Assembly (NCBI RefSeq): GCF_015356825.1
Contig: NZ_JAACYW010000003.1
Span: 1-64,000, forward strand
Direction: 5' to 3'
Origin: Catenulispora rubra
GTDB taxonomy: Bacteria; Actinomycetota; Actinomycetes; Streptomycetales; Catenulisporaceae
DNA length: 64,000 bases
The notes under the pieces are model-generated. The model saw only the letters and a program-made list of their open reading frames with translations, was not told where the DNA came from and made no database searches. Below are positions 8,245 through 15,693 of the stretch, piece by piece (within the stretch, counting starts at the first letter, position 1; the number at the start of each line of letters is the position of its first letter). Both the position numbers and the translations under genes were made by a program.

Positions 8245-9787
8245 TGACAACCAACTTTCCGTTGATCCGCCGAGGGACTCCCAGCGGGTTGTCCTCTTGA
8301 AGTTCCGCCGGCAGCGAGGCGGCCGGGGCATCCTGCCAGCAGACCGTTCTGGTCCAGCGGCGGATCGCGGCAGCGCCGACCGAGGTCGCCGTCGAGGTCG
8401 ACGAAGGGTACGGGCCGCCGTGGTGCATCGCCCACGTGACCGCCACACCTGTCGGATAGCCGTTCCACACGACCCGGCCGGACCGCGCCGCGAGTACCAC
8501 GGCGACGCGATGGGCCATCGAGTCCGGGCCGTGTTCGTTCGAGCCACTGTGGACCGTTCCGGTGAGTGAGCCCGGGACGAGTGACAGCACCGCGGTCAGC
8601 TCCGCTTCGTCGGCGTATTCGACCACGATGACCACCGGACCGAAGTCCTCCTCCAGCAGAAGCGCCAGCCGCTCCTCGTCGATGATGTCCATGGCTTTGG
8701 TGAACATGACGCGGGGCGAGGCGGCATCGTCGCCGACACCCCGCGCGACGACCGAGACACCGGGCAGAGCCATCCTGGCCTCAAGCCCCGCCACGAATGC
8801 CTGGCGGATGCCGGATGTGAGCATGACCGGTGCGGGAAGCGGCGCCACGGACGCAGCGAGCGCCGCACGCAAGCGATCACCATCGGCACCGGCGGGAACG
8901 AGGACCAGACCCGGCTTGGTGCAGAACTGGCCACCACCGAGCGTGAACGACGCGGCGAGTCCCGCGCCGATCGCTCCGGCCCGCTCCAGGGCTGCGATCG
9001 GCGTGACGACCAGCGGGTTGACCGAGCCCAGCTCGCCGAAGAACGGGATCGGGTCGGCGCGCGCGGCGGCCGCGTCGAACAGCGCTCGCCCGCCGACAGT
9101 CGATCCGGTGAAGCCGACCGCTCGCACGAGCGGATCCCGTACCAGTTCGAGCCCTGCGGCAAGTCCGTGGACCATGCCGACGACATGGGCGGAGAGCCCG
9201 GACCGCGTCGCGGCTTCCCGCAAGGCGACCAGGCATCGCTGCGAGGTCGCCGGATGTCCGGGATGAGCCTTGACGATGACCGGGCAGCCGGCGGCGAGCG
9301 CGCTGGCCGTGTCGCCGCCGGCGACGGAGAAGGCGAGCGGGAAGTTGGAGGCCGCGAACACGGCGACCGGTCCGAGCGGAACCTGGCTTCGGCGGACGTC
9401 GGGCCGAGGTGCGGGCGCCGCCGCCGGATCGGCGTGGTCGATCGTCGCGTCGAGCCATGCGCCGTCCTCGGCGACCTCGGCCATGAATCGCAGTTGGAAG
9501 GTCGTGCGGGCCATCTCGGCACGGAGCCTGGACTCACCCAGCGCCGTCTCTCGGTCGGCCAAGGCGACGATCTCCTCGGCATCCTCCTCCAGCCGGTCGG
9601 CCGCGGTCCGCAAGAACCTCGCGCGCCCTGCCAGGCCTGCGGCTTGGAGCTGGGGGCCGGTACTCGCGGCGGCGCGGACGACGGCGCGCAGCTCCTGCGC
9701 CGTCGTGACGGACCCGACACGTTCGACGCGTCCGCCGGTGCGCGCGTCGACGGACCAGATATCAGTGTTCTCCGGATCAGAGCTCAC
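8237..9787 (-). CDS. 2,5-dioxovalerate (alpha-ketoglutaric semialdehyde) dehydrogenase
   Basis: This 516-residue aldehyde dehydrogenase catalyses the last step of glucarate degradation, 2,5-dioxopentanoate to 2-oxoglutarate with NAD(P)+. ASNFPLAFSVAGGDTASALA is the cofactor region typical of the NADP-dependent KGSADH subgroup. The general base Glu is in FFGELGSVNP and the catalytic Cys in GGGQFCTKPG. The start overlaps the end of the upstream gene by 11 bases and its stop overlaps udh, so translation is probably coupled. Its place beside glucarate and 5-dehydro-4-deoxyglucarate dehydratases supports the specific substrate. Confidence 0.9.
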   Translation of the reverse strand: MSSDPENTDIWSVDARTGGRVERVGSVTTAQELRAVVRAAASTGPQLQAAGLAGRARFLRTAADRLEEDAEEIVALADRETALGESRLRAEMARTTFQLRFMAEVAEDGAWLDATIDHADPAAAPAPRPDVRRSQVPLGPVAVFAASNFPLAFSVAGGDTASALAAGCPVIVKAHPGHPATSQRCLVALREAATRSGLSAHVVGMVHGLAAGLELVRDPLVRAVGFTGSTVGGRALFDAAAARADPIPFFGELGSVNPLVVTPIAALERAGAIGAGLAASFTLGGGQFCTKPGLVLVPAGADGDRLRAALAASVAPLPAPVMLTSGIRQAFVAGLEARMALPGVSVVARGVGDDAASPRVMFTKAMDIIDEERLALLLEEDFGPVVIVVEYADEAELTAVLSLVPGSLTGTVHSGSNEHGPDSMAHRVAVVLAARSGRVVWNGYPTGVAVTWAMHHGGPYPSSTSTATSVGAAAIRRWTRTVCWQDAPAASLPAELQEDNPLGVPRRINGKLVVSD

Positions 9788-10997
9788 GATGTGCCTCGGC
9801 GATCAGGGCTCGGATGAGATCGAGATCGCCGGATCCGGCGAGCCCGGCGTGGTATATCCGGACGCCGGAAGCACCCGCCGAACGCACGGCATCCAGCGTT
9901 GCCAGTGCGCCTTCCGCGGTGGCGCCCCAGCCTCCGACACCCTGCAGGCCGGCGAAGACGCGCAAGCCGGTTCGCGCCGCATCTGTGGTGAGGGAAACGG
10001 TCTGGGCCGCGCCATCCGGAGTCCCCCAGCACTTCACGACGACGCCGTCGGCCTCGGCCGGCAGTGCGGCCGGATCCAGGCCGGTGTTGGCGTCTGTTCG
10101 ATACGGCTGCGGGCTTGCGTGGAAGGCCACGGAGAAATCGGGATCACCACGCCGGTCACGAACAGTCTTCGCGACCTCCGAGCGAAGCCGGTCCGCGATG
10201 CGCGCGCGCATCGCCAGTACGGGGAGTGCCAGATCCGGCCCGAGCGTCGTCTCTATCGCCTGGCTCGGACTCGCCTCGGGGTCGGGCCGACCGGCCGATC
10301 CGCTGAACCGTCCGTCCAGGGCCCCCGTGACGGTTTCCCTCAGGTACTTGAGATCAATACCCGCAAGCAGGTATTCCGCCCTGCAGAACTCGCAGAAGCA
10401 CAGCGAGAACAGGAACTGCTCTGCTTCGTCCAGCGCTATCCCGGCCACCTTGTCGTGGGCGTGCAGGTGGTCGAAGCCATACCAGCCGCATGCTTCGAAC
10501 TCGATTCCTGCGATGTCCTCCCGAGCTGCGACATCGGCGGCCAGGCGGACGGCGTAGTCGCGCATCAGTGGTCGCGCGGGGCACAACGCCCATTCGTATC
10601 GGTCTCCATAGGCGTTGACCACGGCGGCGCCGACGTCGGCTCCGGGCGGCGCGTCCCGGTGGTTGACCACGACCCAGGCGTGGGTCGACACCCCCGCCGC
10701 CGCGAGCGCTCTCGTGGCTGCCCCGAACGGGTCGGGGCCGTGGACCCAGGCCTGAGGCGCGGGCCGCAGGCCGGCCCCGGACCACAGGCGGGTGTCAGGC
10801 GGGAAATAGGCCGCGCTGTGGTCTGCGACGACGACGCGGTGCCGCGGATGTCTCGGAGTCAATGCCCTGGTGGCGTGGTAGACCGCGGCCAGTGTCACAT
10901 GGTCGGCGCCGAGATCGGCGATCAGATTCGCTGCCTCAGGGTCGCCAACCACATCCCACGGATACAGGTACGCGCCGGCGTCGAAAGACCGCGCCAT
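9777..10997 (-). CDS. Unrecognised 406-aa protein in the uronate operon, possibly a TIM-barrel enzyme
   Basis: I cannot assign a named family. The protein is cytosolic (no signal or membrane segments). It starts DAGAYLYPWDVVGD and has barrel-like beta-alpha alternation: VTLAAVYHA, STHAWVVVNH, GIEFEACGWYGFDH, FSVAFHASPQ, DGVVVKCWG and VFAGLQGVGGWG fall at regular intervals. A CFCEFCRAEY motif near residues 205-215 offers three clustered cysteines that could bind metal. Acidic residues at strand ends (GIEFEACG) resemble glycosidase-like barrels. It overlaps both neighbours by a few bases within a complete oxidative uronate operon. A role on uronates, aldarates or their lactones, or on an oligouronide, is an inference only. 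Confidence 0.75.
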   Translation of the reverse strand: MARSFDAGAYLYPWDVVGDPEAANLIADLGADHVTLAAVYHATRALTPRHPRHRVVVADHSAAYFPPDTRLWSGAGLRPAPQAWVHGPDPFGAATRALAAAGVSTHAWVVVNHRDAPPGADVGAAVVNAYGDRYEWALCPARPLMRDYAVRLAADVAAREDIAGIEFEACGWYGFDHLHAHDKVAGIALDEAEQFLFSLCFCEFCRAEYLLAGIDLKYLRETVTGALDGRFSGSAGRPDPEASPSQAIETTLGPDLALPVLAMRARIADRLRSEVAKTVRDRRGDPDFSVAFHASPQPYRTDANTGLDPAALPAEADGVVVKCWGTPDGAAQTVSLTTDAARTGLRVFAGLQGVGGWGATAEGALATLDAVRSAGASGVRIYHAGLAGSGDLDLIRALIAEAHREL

Positions 10998-10998
10998 G

Positions 10999-12300
10999 TC
11001 AGAACCTCGGCCGGCGGCCGGTGAAATGCGGCTGGGCCAGGCGCATGTGCGCGAGGTCGTCGCGGCTGTGTATGCCGCATCGCTGGTACTGCTCGTGCAG
11101 TCGGGCCAGGGCGTCGCGGTCGATCTCCACGCCCAAGCCGGGGCCGGTGGGCACCCGCAACGCTCCGCCCGAGAAGTTCAGAACCCCGGGCTGGATCACT
11201 TCCTCGGTCTTCCAGGGGAAGTGTGTGTCGAGCGCATAGGTCAGGTTCGGCGTCGCGGCGGCCAGGTGGGTCATGGCGGCCAGGCTGATCCCGAGGTGGG
11301 TGTTCGAGTGCATCGACAGCCCCAGGCCGAAGGTGTCGCAGATGCCGGCCAGTCGCTGCGACTGGTGTAGACCGCCCCAGAAGTGGTGGTCAGACAGGAT
11401 CACCTGCACCGCACCGAGGCGTACCGACTCGGGGATGTCGGCGAACGCGGTCACGCACATGTTGGTGGCCAACGGCAGCGAGGTCCGAGCCGCCACCTCG
11501 GCCATGCCCGAGATCCCTGGTGTCGGGTCCTCCAGATATTCGAGCTCGCCTTCCAACTCCTTGGCGACACGCAGGCTGGTCTGCACGGTCCAGTTCGCGT
11601 TGGGGTCCAGGCGCACCGGATGGTCCGGGAAGGCCGCTCGCAGTGCTTTGACAGCCTCGATCTCCTCCTCGGGGGCGAAGACTCCGCCCTTGAGTTTGAG
11701 CGAGCCGAAGCCGTAGGTGTCCACCATGCGGCGGGCCTGGGCGACGATCCCGTCTGGGTCGAGGGCGGTTCCCCAGTCATCGGGGGCGAAACTCGACGAT
11801 CCCGCCGGATGCTCGGCCCACTTGTAGAACAGGTAGGCACTGAAGTCCACCGTGTCCCGGACGGCGCCGCCGAGCAGGTCGGCGACCGGTCGGCCCAAAG
11901 CCTTGCCCTGGATGTCCAAGAGCGCGACCTCGAAGGCTCCGACGACCTGCGCGACGGTCTTGTCGCGGCTGGCCGGGCCGATCAGCTCGGTGAAGCTGCT
12001 CGACACGACGTTCCCGAGCACCTCCGTGACCCGGCTGGTCAGACCGTGCAGGTCGAACACGTCCAGCCCGGGCAGCGCAGCGACGCCGACGGCCAGCAGG
12101 GCCAGGGTCGCGTCGTCGCCGTAGGCCTCGGATATACCGGTGATCCCGGCGGCGGTGTGCACCTCGATGATGGAACGCAGCTGGTAGGGCTGGTGGCATC
12201 CGGATGCGTTGAGCAGCGGCGGATCCTGGACCGCGACCGGGGTGACGGCTGTCGCCGTGACGACGAGCAGGTCGCCTGTGCGGCGATCGGAGCCGGGCAT
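10999..12300 (-). CDS. gudD: Glucarate dehydratase (enolase superfamily)
   Basis: This 433-residue enzyme dehydrates D-glucarate to 5-dehydro-4-deoxy-D-glucarate. The enolase-superfamily pieces are in order: SLKLKGG with the base lysine (about 205), the metal ligands in RLDPNANW and YLEDPTPG, LSDHHFWGGL, and HSNTHLGISLA with the catalytic His-Asn. NMCVTAF is typical of the GudD branch. The ATG overlaps the TGA of the upstream dehydratase gene (ATGA), indicating translational coupling. Confidence 0.92.
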   Translation of the reverse strand: MPGSDRRTGDLLVVTATAVTPVAVQDPPLLNASGCHQPYQLRSIIEVHTAAGITGISEAYGDDATLALLAVGVAALPGLDVFDLHGLTSRVTEVLGNVVSSSFTELIGPASRDKTVAQVVGAFEVALLDIQGKALGRPVADLLGGAVRDTVDFSAYLFYKWAEHPAGSSSFAPDDWGTALDPDGIVAQARRMVDTYGFGSLKLKGGVFAPEEEIEAVKALRAAFPDHPVRLDPNANWTVQTSLRVAKELEGELEYLEDPTPGISGMAEVAARTSLPLATNMCVTAFADIPESVRLGAVQVILSDHHFWGGLHQSQRLAGICDTFGLGLSMHSNTHLGISLAAMTHLAAATPNLTYALDTHFPWKTEEVIQPGVLNFSGGALRVPTGPGLGVEIDRDALARLHEQYQRCGIHSRDDLAHMRLAQPHFTGRRPRF

Positions 12301-13289
12301 CAGGCGGCCACCACCACGCCGTGCTCGACCAGGACCCGGCGGCCGTCGGCAATGAGACCCGCCAGCTGCTCGACGTGGTCGGGGCGCGCCTCGGACAGTG
12401 GCGGCCGAACCGGCCCGACGTCCAACCCGTCGAGTCGGACGCCCGCCTTCACCAAGGACACGGCGTACCCGACGCCTTGGTTGCGGAGCTCGACCAGCGG
12501 CTTGTAGAACCGGTCGATCAGCTCCGCGGTGAGTACGGCGTCGTGGTTCCGGTACGCGCTGTAGAAGGCCATCGCGATGTCGGGTGCGAAGCAGAACGCC
12601 GCCGAGGAGTAGTTCGTGACACCGACGCCCGCGTAGGCGAGTTGCGACAGTTCAGCGGTCGGCAGGCCGTTGAGGAAATGCAGCGCGTCGTACCCGTGGC
12701 GTTGCCGGACGGCGCTGACGATGCGCTGCATGAGGTCGACGTCGCCCTTGCCCTCCTTGAATCCGACGATGTTCGGCACGCCGGCGAGCTCCGCTGCCGA
12801 CTCGGGAGTGAAGATCGCGTTGTCACGCTGGTAGATGATGATGTCGAGACTGGTCGCCGCGGCCACGGCGGTGTAGTGGTCGCGCAGACCCGCCTGCGTC
12901 CCGTTGACCAGATACGGCGGCAACACCAGCAGTCCGTCGGCGCCGGCCGCCTCGGCGGCTGCGGCGTATCCCTTGGCGATCTCGACACCGTATCCGACGC
13001 CCGCGATCACCGGGACGCGCCCAGCGGCGGTCGCCACAGCGGTACGCACGACGTCGGTGTATTCGTCCAGTCTCAGGGTCCAGAATTCACCGGTGCCGCA
13101 GGCGGCGAAGACCGCGGCCGGACCGCCGATCGGCGTATCCCGCAGATCGACGCGGGAGGCGACGTGCGAGGCGAAGGCGTCGAGGTCGACACCTGCGGCT
13201 CGGCCGTCGTCGAGCCGATGGAATGGGGTGACGGGAAAGAAGAGCAAGCCGTCGAGACGGCTGACGAGTTCGGATCCAACGCTGGTCAC
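12300..13289 (-). CDS. kdgD: 5-dehydro-4-deoxyglucarate dehydratase
   Basis: This 329-residue DapA-superfamily TIM barrel converts 5-dehydro-4-deoxyglucarate to 2,5-dioxopentanoate with loss of water and CO2. The Schiff-base lysine is in GFKEGKGD. FFPVTPF near the start and ACGTGEFWTL are characteristic of the KdgD group, and IIYQRDN supplies the conserved tyrosine. The start is GTG at 13289 with AAAGG upstream. It is the first gene of the operon (kdgD-gudD-unknown-dehydrogenase-udh), and the promoter should lie in 13290-13513 beside the divergent lacI gene. Confidence 0.9.
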   Translation of the reverse strand: MTSVGSELVSRLDGLLFFPVTPFHRLDDGRAAGVDLDAFASHVASRVDLRDTPIGGPAAVFAACGTGEFWTLRLDEYTDVVRTAVATAAGRVPVIAGVGYGVEIAKGYAAAAEAAGADGLLVLPPYLVNGTQAGLRDHYTAVAAATSLDIIIYQRDNAIFTPESAAELAGVPNIVGFKEGKGDVDLMQRIVSAVRQRHGYDALHFLNGLPTAELSQLAYAGVGVTNYSSAAFCFAPDIAMAFYSAYRNHDAVLTAELIDRFYKPLVELRNQGVGYAVSLVKAGVRLDGLDVGPVRPPLSEARPDHVEQLAGLIADGRRVLVEHGVVVAA

Positions 13290-13469
13290 AGTGCTCGACC
13301 TTTCTCTGTGTTCTGATAGCGGCGGCCGTTCGAGCGGGAAACGTCATGTGCGCAGCTCGGACCCCATGGCCACGGCGTCGCAGTCGCAGTCGGAGCGCCT
13401 CGCCCACGTCCGCCGGCTTTGTCGTGGGCCGCTGCTTCTGCTGGGAGTCAACCCGAGCGGCATCCGGGC

Positions 13470-13498
13470 GGCAATCGTTTGCCATCAGTTGCCATCAG
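13470..13498. promoter_or_regulatory. Candidate operator: GGCAA/TTGCC palindrome with a tandem 10-mer
   Basis: GGCAA-tcgt-TTGCC (13470-13483) is followed by two head-to-tail copies of TTGCCATCAG (13479-13488, 13489-13498). It lies in the divergent promoter region between kdgD and the lacI gene. A very similar string, GGCAAACCGTTTGCC, recurs at 56403 upstream of the SARP regulator. Confidence 0.4.
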
Positions 13499-13499
13499 A

Positions 13500-13512
13500 G
13501 GTTTCATGAACC
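13500..13512. promoter_or_regulatory. Near-palindrome overlapping the lacI leader
   Basis: GGTTTCATGAACC sits immediately before the ATG at 13514. It is one base from the perfect palindrome GGTTCAGTGAACC at 41889, and both are followed by CTATGCGCA. It could be an autoregulatory LacI operator; its position over the start region would block translation initiation or early elongation. Confidence 0.4.
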
Positions 13513-13513
13513 T

Positions 13514-14551
13514 ATGCGCAGCCACCCCGAGCCTGGTCAGGCCCGCCCGGTCACCATCAACGACATCGCCAGAGTGACCAATGTGGCCGCCTCGACCGTG
13601 TCCCGCGCGCTGAACAACCCGGGCCGGGTCAACCCGGCGACGCGCGAACGCATCCAGGCGGCCGCGCAGCAGCTCAACTACGTCCCGAACTCGCAGGCGC
13701 GCGCCCTGACCTCGGGCCGCACCGAGACTGTCGCGCTGCTCGTGTCGGACGTGACGAACCCCTTCTACTTCGGGATCATCCGCGGAACGCAGCGCGCCCT
13801 GAACGCTGCCGGATACGCACAGATGCTCATCGACATCGCGGAGAACGCGGGCGGGCTGGAAGTGGAGGTGCTGCACAAGATGCGCCGCTCGATGGACGGC
13901 GCGATAGTCGCCGGGTCCCGCCTGACCGACAAGGCGCTGAGCGCGCTGGCCGAGGAGATGCCGCTGGTGGCCATCAACCGCAACCTGCGGGACAACCCGG
14001 GCGTCATCATCGACACGCCCGGCGCCGTCCAACACGCCGTCGAACACCTTGCGTCGCTCGGCCACCGGCGGATCGCCTACGTCTCCGGTCCGTCCAACTC
14101 GTGGCCGAACGGCGCGCGCTGGCGCGCGATGGGCATCGCCGGCCGGCGGCTGGTGCTGCACGTCAGCATGGTCGGCCCGTTCTCGCCGGTCCAGGAGTCC
14201 GGCACGGCGGCCGCCGACGCGGTGCTCAACACCGGCGCCACCGCCTGCGTGGCCTACAACGACCTCCTCGCCATCGGCATGCTGAACCGGCTGCGCGAGC
14301 GCGGCGTCCGCGTACCCGACGAACTGAGTGTGGTCGGCTGCGACGACATCTTCGGCGCCGACTTCTGCAACCCGCCGCTGACCACCCTGACCGCGCCGAT
14401 CGAGCGGGCCGGCGGCGTCGCGGCGTCGATGCTGCTGGCGCGGCTCAAAGCCACGACGACCTCGGCGCTTCACACCATCGTGCTGCCCACTCATCTCACC
14501 GTCCGCGATTCCACCGGACCGGTGCCGCGACCGACACGCGACATCGCTTGA
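13514..14551 (+). CDS. LacI-family regulator of the uronate operon
   Basis: This 345-residue repressor has an N-terminal LacI helix-turn-helix (TINDIARVTNVAASTVSRAL, about 13-32), hinge region NSQARALTSG, and a periplasmic-binding-protein-like ligand domain with ALLVSDVTNPFYFGIIRG and VVGCDDIFGADF. The open frame continues upstream to 13346, but the ATG at 13514 gives the family-typical distance to the helix-turn-helix and has AGAGG at 13497-13501. It is divergent from the kdgD-udh operon, so it probably represses that operon until a uronate or aldarate binds. The inducer is inferred from context only. Confidence 0.88.
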   Translation: MRSHPEPGQARPVTINDIARVTNVAASTVSRALNNPGRVNPATRERIQAAAQQLNYVPNSQARALTSGRTETVALLVSDVTNPFYFGIIRGTQRALNAAGYAQMLIDIAENAGGLEVEVLHKMRRSMDGAIVAGSRLTDKALSALAEEMPLVAINRNLRDNPGVIIDTPGAVQHAVEHLASLGHRRIAYVSGPSNSWPNGARWRAMGIAGRRLVLHVSMVGPFSPVQESGTAAADAVLNTGATACVAYNDLLAIGMLNRLRERGVRVPDELSVVGCDDIFGADFCNPPLTTLTAPIERAGGVAASMLLARLKATTTSALHTIVLPTHLTVRDSTGPVPRPTRDIA

Positions 14552-14622
14552 CCTCGGTCGCAGAGCGGTGGCGGGTCCGGAGGTCCCGGGGTGCAATGGG
14601 CTTGCGTCGGTGTGAGGCGCAG

Positions 14623-14650
14623 GACTGTCCCCACGAGACTGTCCCCGCGA
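14623..14650. repeat. Tandem 14-bp direct repeat before the MBL-fold gene
   Basis: GACTGTCCCCACGA is followed directly by GACTGTCCCCGCGA, with one mismatch, 21 bases before the next gene start. It might be a pair of regulator half-sites or a chance slippage product. Confidence 0.4.
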
Positions 14651-14670
14651 GAAGGGAAGGCGATCGCGAC

Positions 14671-15531
14671 ATGTCGGAGTCCGCATCTTCGCTGCAGTAC
14701 GACACGCTGTGTGTGCGTCGGCCGGGCCTCACCCGTGACCTCCCGCCGGGTAAGGACGAGCTCCAGTGGGTGGTCAACACCGCGACGCTGATCTTCGGTG
14801 AGCGTGACGCCGTGCTGGTGGACACCTTCCTCACCATCGAGCAGAACCAGCAGCTCGTCGACTGGGTCAAAGCCCACGACCGGAACCTGGCCTACATCTA
14901 CCTCACGCACGGCCACGGCGACCACGCCTTCGGCGTCAAACAGCTCCTCGAAGCGTTTCCCGACGCCAAGGCCATTGCCAGCGCAGCGGTGGCGGCCAAG
15001 GCGAAGCTCGAGGGCACGCCGCCGTTCATCGACGACTTCTGGATCGCGCGTTTTCCGGGGCAGGTACCGCAACCGCAGGTGTTCCCCGAGGTCCTCGACG
15101 GCGACAGCTTCACCCTGGAGGGACATCCGCTCAAGGTCATCGAGACCGGCTTCACCGACACCGAGGGCAGCACGGCGCTGTGGGTGCCGGATCTGCGGCT
15201 GGTGGTGGCCGGGGACGTCGCTTACAACGGGATCCACCAGTACCTGGGCGAGACCAGCACGGAATCGCGGCAGGAATGGATGCAAGCCACCGACACACTC
15301 GCCGCCCTCGACCCGGAGTACGTCGTGGCCGGCCACAAGAACCCCGACCTGCCCGACGACCCGCAGATCCTCGCTGAGACCAAGCAGTACCTGGCGGACT
15401 TCAACCGGCTCGACGCCCAGACTGCGACGGCGACTGAACTCTACGAGGCCATGCTCACGCTTTACCCGGACCGCGCCAACCCCGGTTCGCTGTGGGGCGG
15501 AGCGAACCGGGCCAAGAAAACCGATCCTTAG
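14671..15531 (+). CDS. Metallo-beta-lactamase-fold hydrolase
   Basis: This 286-residue cytosolic protein has the dinuclear zinc motif THGHGDH (about residues 82-88), a downstream VAGDVAYNGIHQY metal-ligand region, and VVAGHKNPD with the last histidine. The frame is open far upstream, but the ATG at 14671 is preceded by GAAGGGAAGG and fits the family. The branch (MBL fold with a long C-terminal helix pair) contains hydrolases of varied function. Since the adjacent uronate operon has no obvious lactonase for the aldarolactone made by uronate dehydrogenase, a lactonase role is possible. Nothing in the sequence proves it. Confidence 0.83.
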   Translation: MSESASSLQYDTLCVRRPGLTRDLPPGKDELQWVVNTATLIFGERDAVLVDTFLTIEQNQQLVDWVKAHDRNLAYIYLTHGHGDHAFGVKQLLEAFPDAKAIASAAVAAKAKLEGTPPFIDDFWIARFPGQVPQPQVFPEVLDGDSFTLEGHPLKVIETGFTDTEGSTALWVPDLRLVVAGDVAYNGIHQYLGETSTESRQEWMQATDTLAALDPEYVVAGHKNPDLPDDPQILAETKQYLADFNRLDAQTATATELYEAMLTLYPDRANPGSLWGGANRAKKTDP

Positions 15532-15586
15532 GCCTGAGCTGCTGGCAACCGGCCCGCGGCAGACGGCGCCGGACAGGCGACGGAGC

Positions 15587-15620
15587 GGAAGCCAGACCCC
15601 TCCTACTAGTTCTGACTTCC
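15587..15620. terminator. Hairpin terminator between convergent genes (duplicate-unit copy A)
   Basis: GGAAG-c-CAGA pairs with TCTG-a-CTTCC around a central loop. The same hairpin with a better stem recurs at 21834 after the paralogous gene. It serves the beta-helix gene on the minus strand and possibly the MBL-fold gene on the plus strand. Confidence 0.65.
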
Positions 15621-15693
15621 GCCCCCTGCGTGACGCGGTCCCAGAGTGCTTAAGGACCGTCACTGCTCCCAAGCACCAGGTCAGCTGTGTCTC

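Noticed and set aside
14101-14670. Long upstream extension of the MBL-fold reading frame
   Set aside because: It lies inside the lacI gene in another frame; the ATG at 14671 has a proper ribosome binding site and matches the family start.
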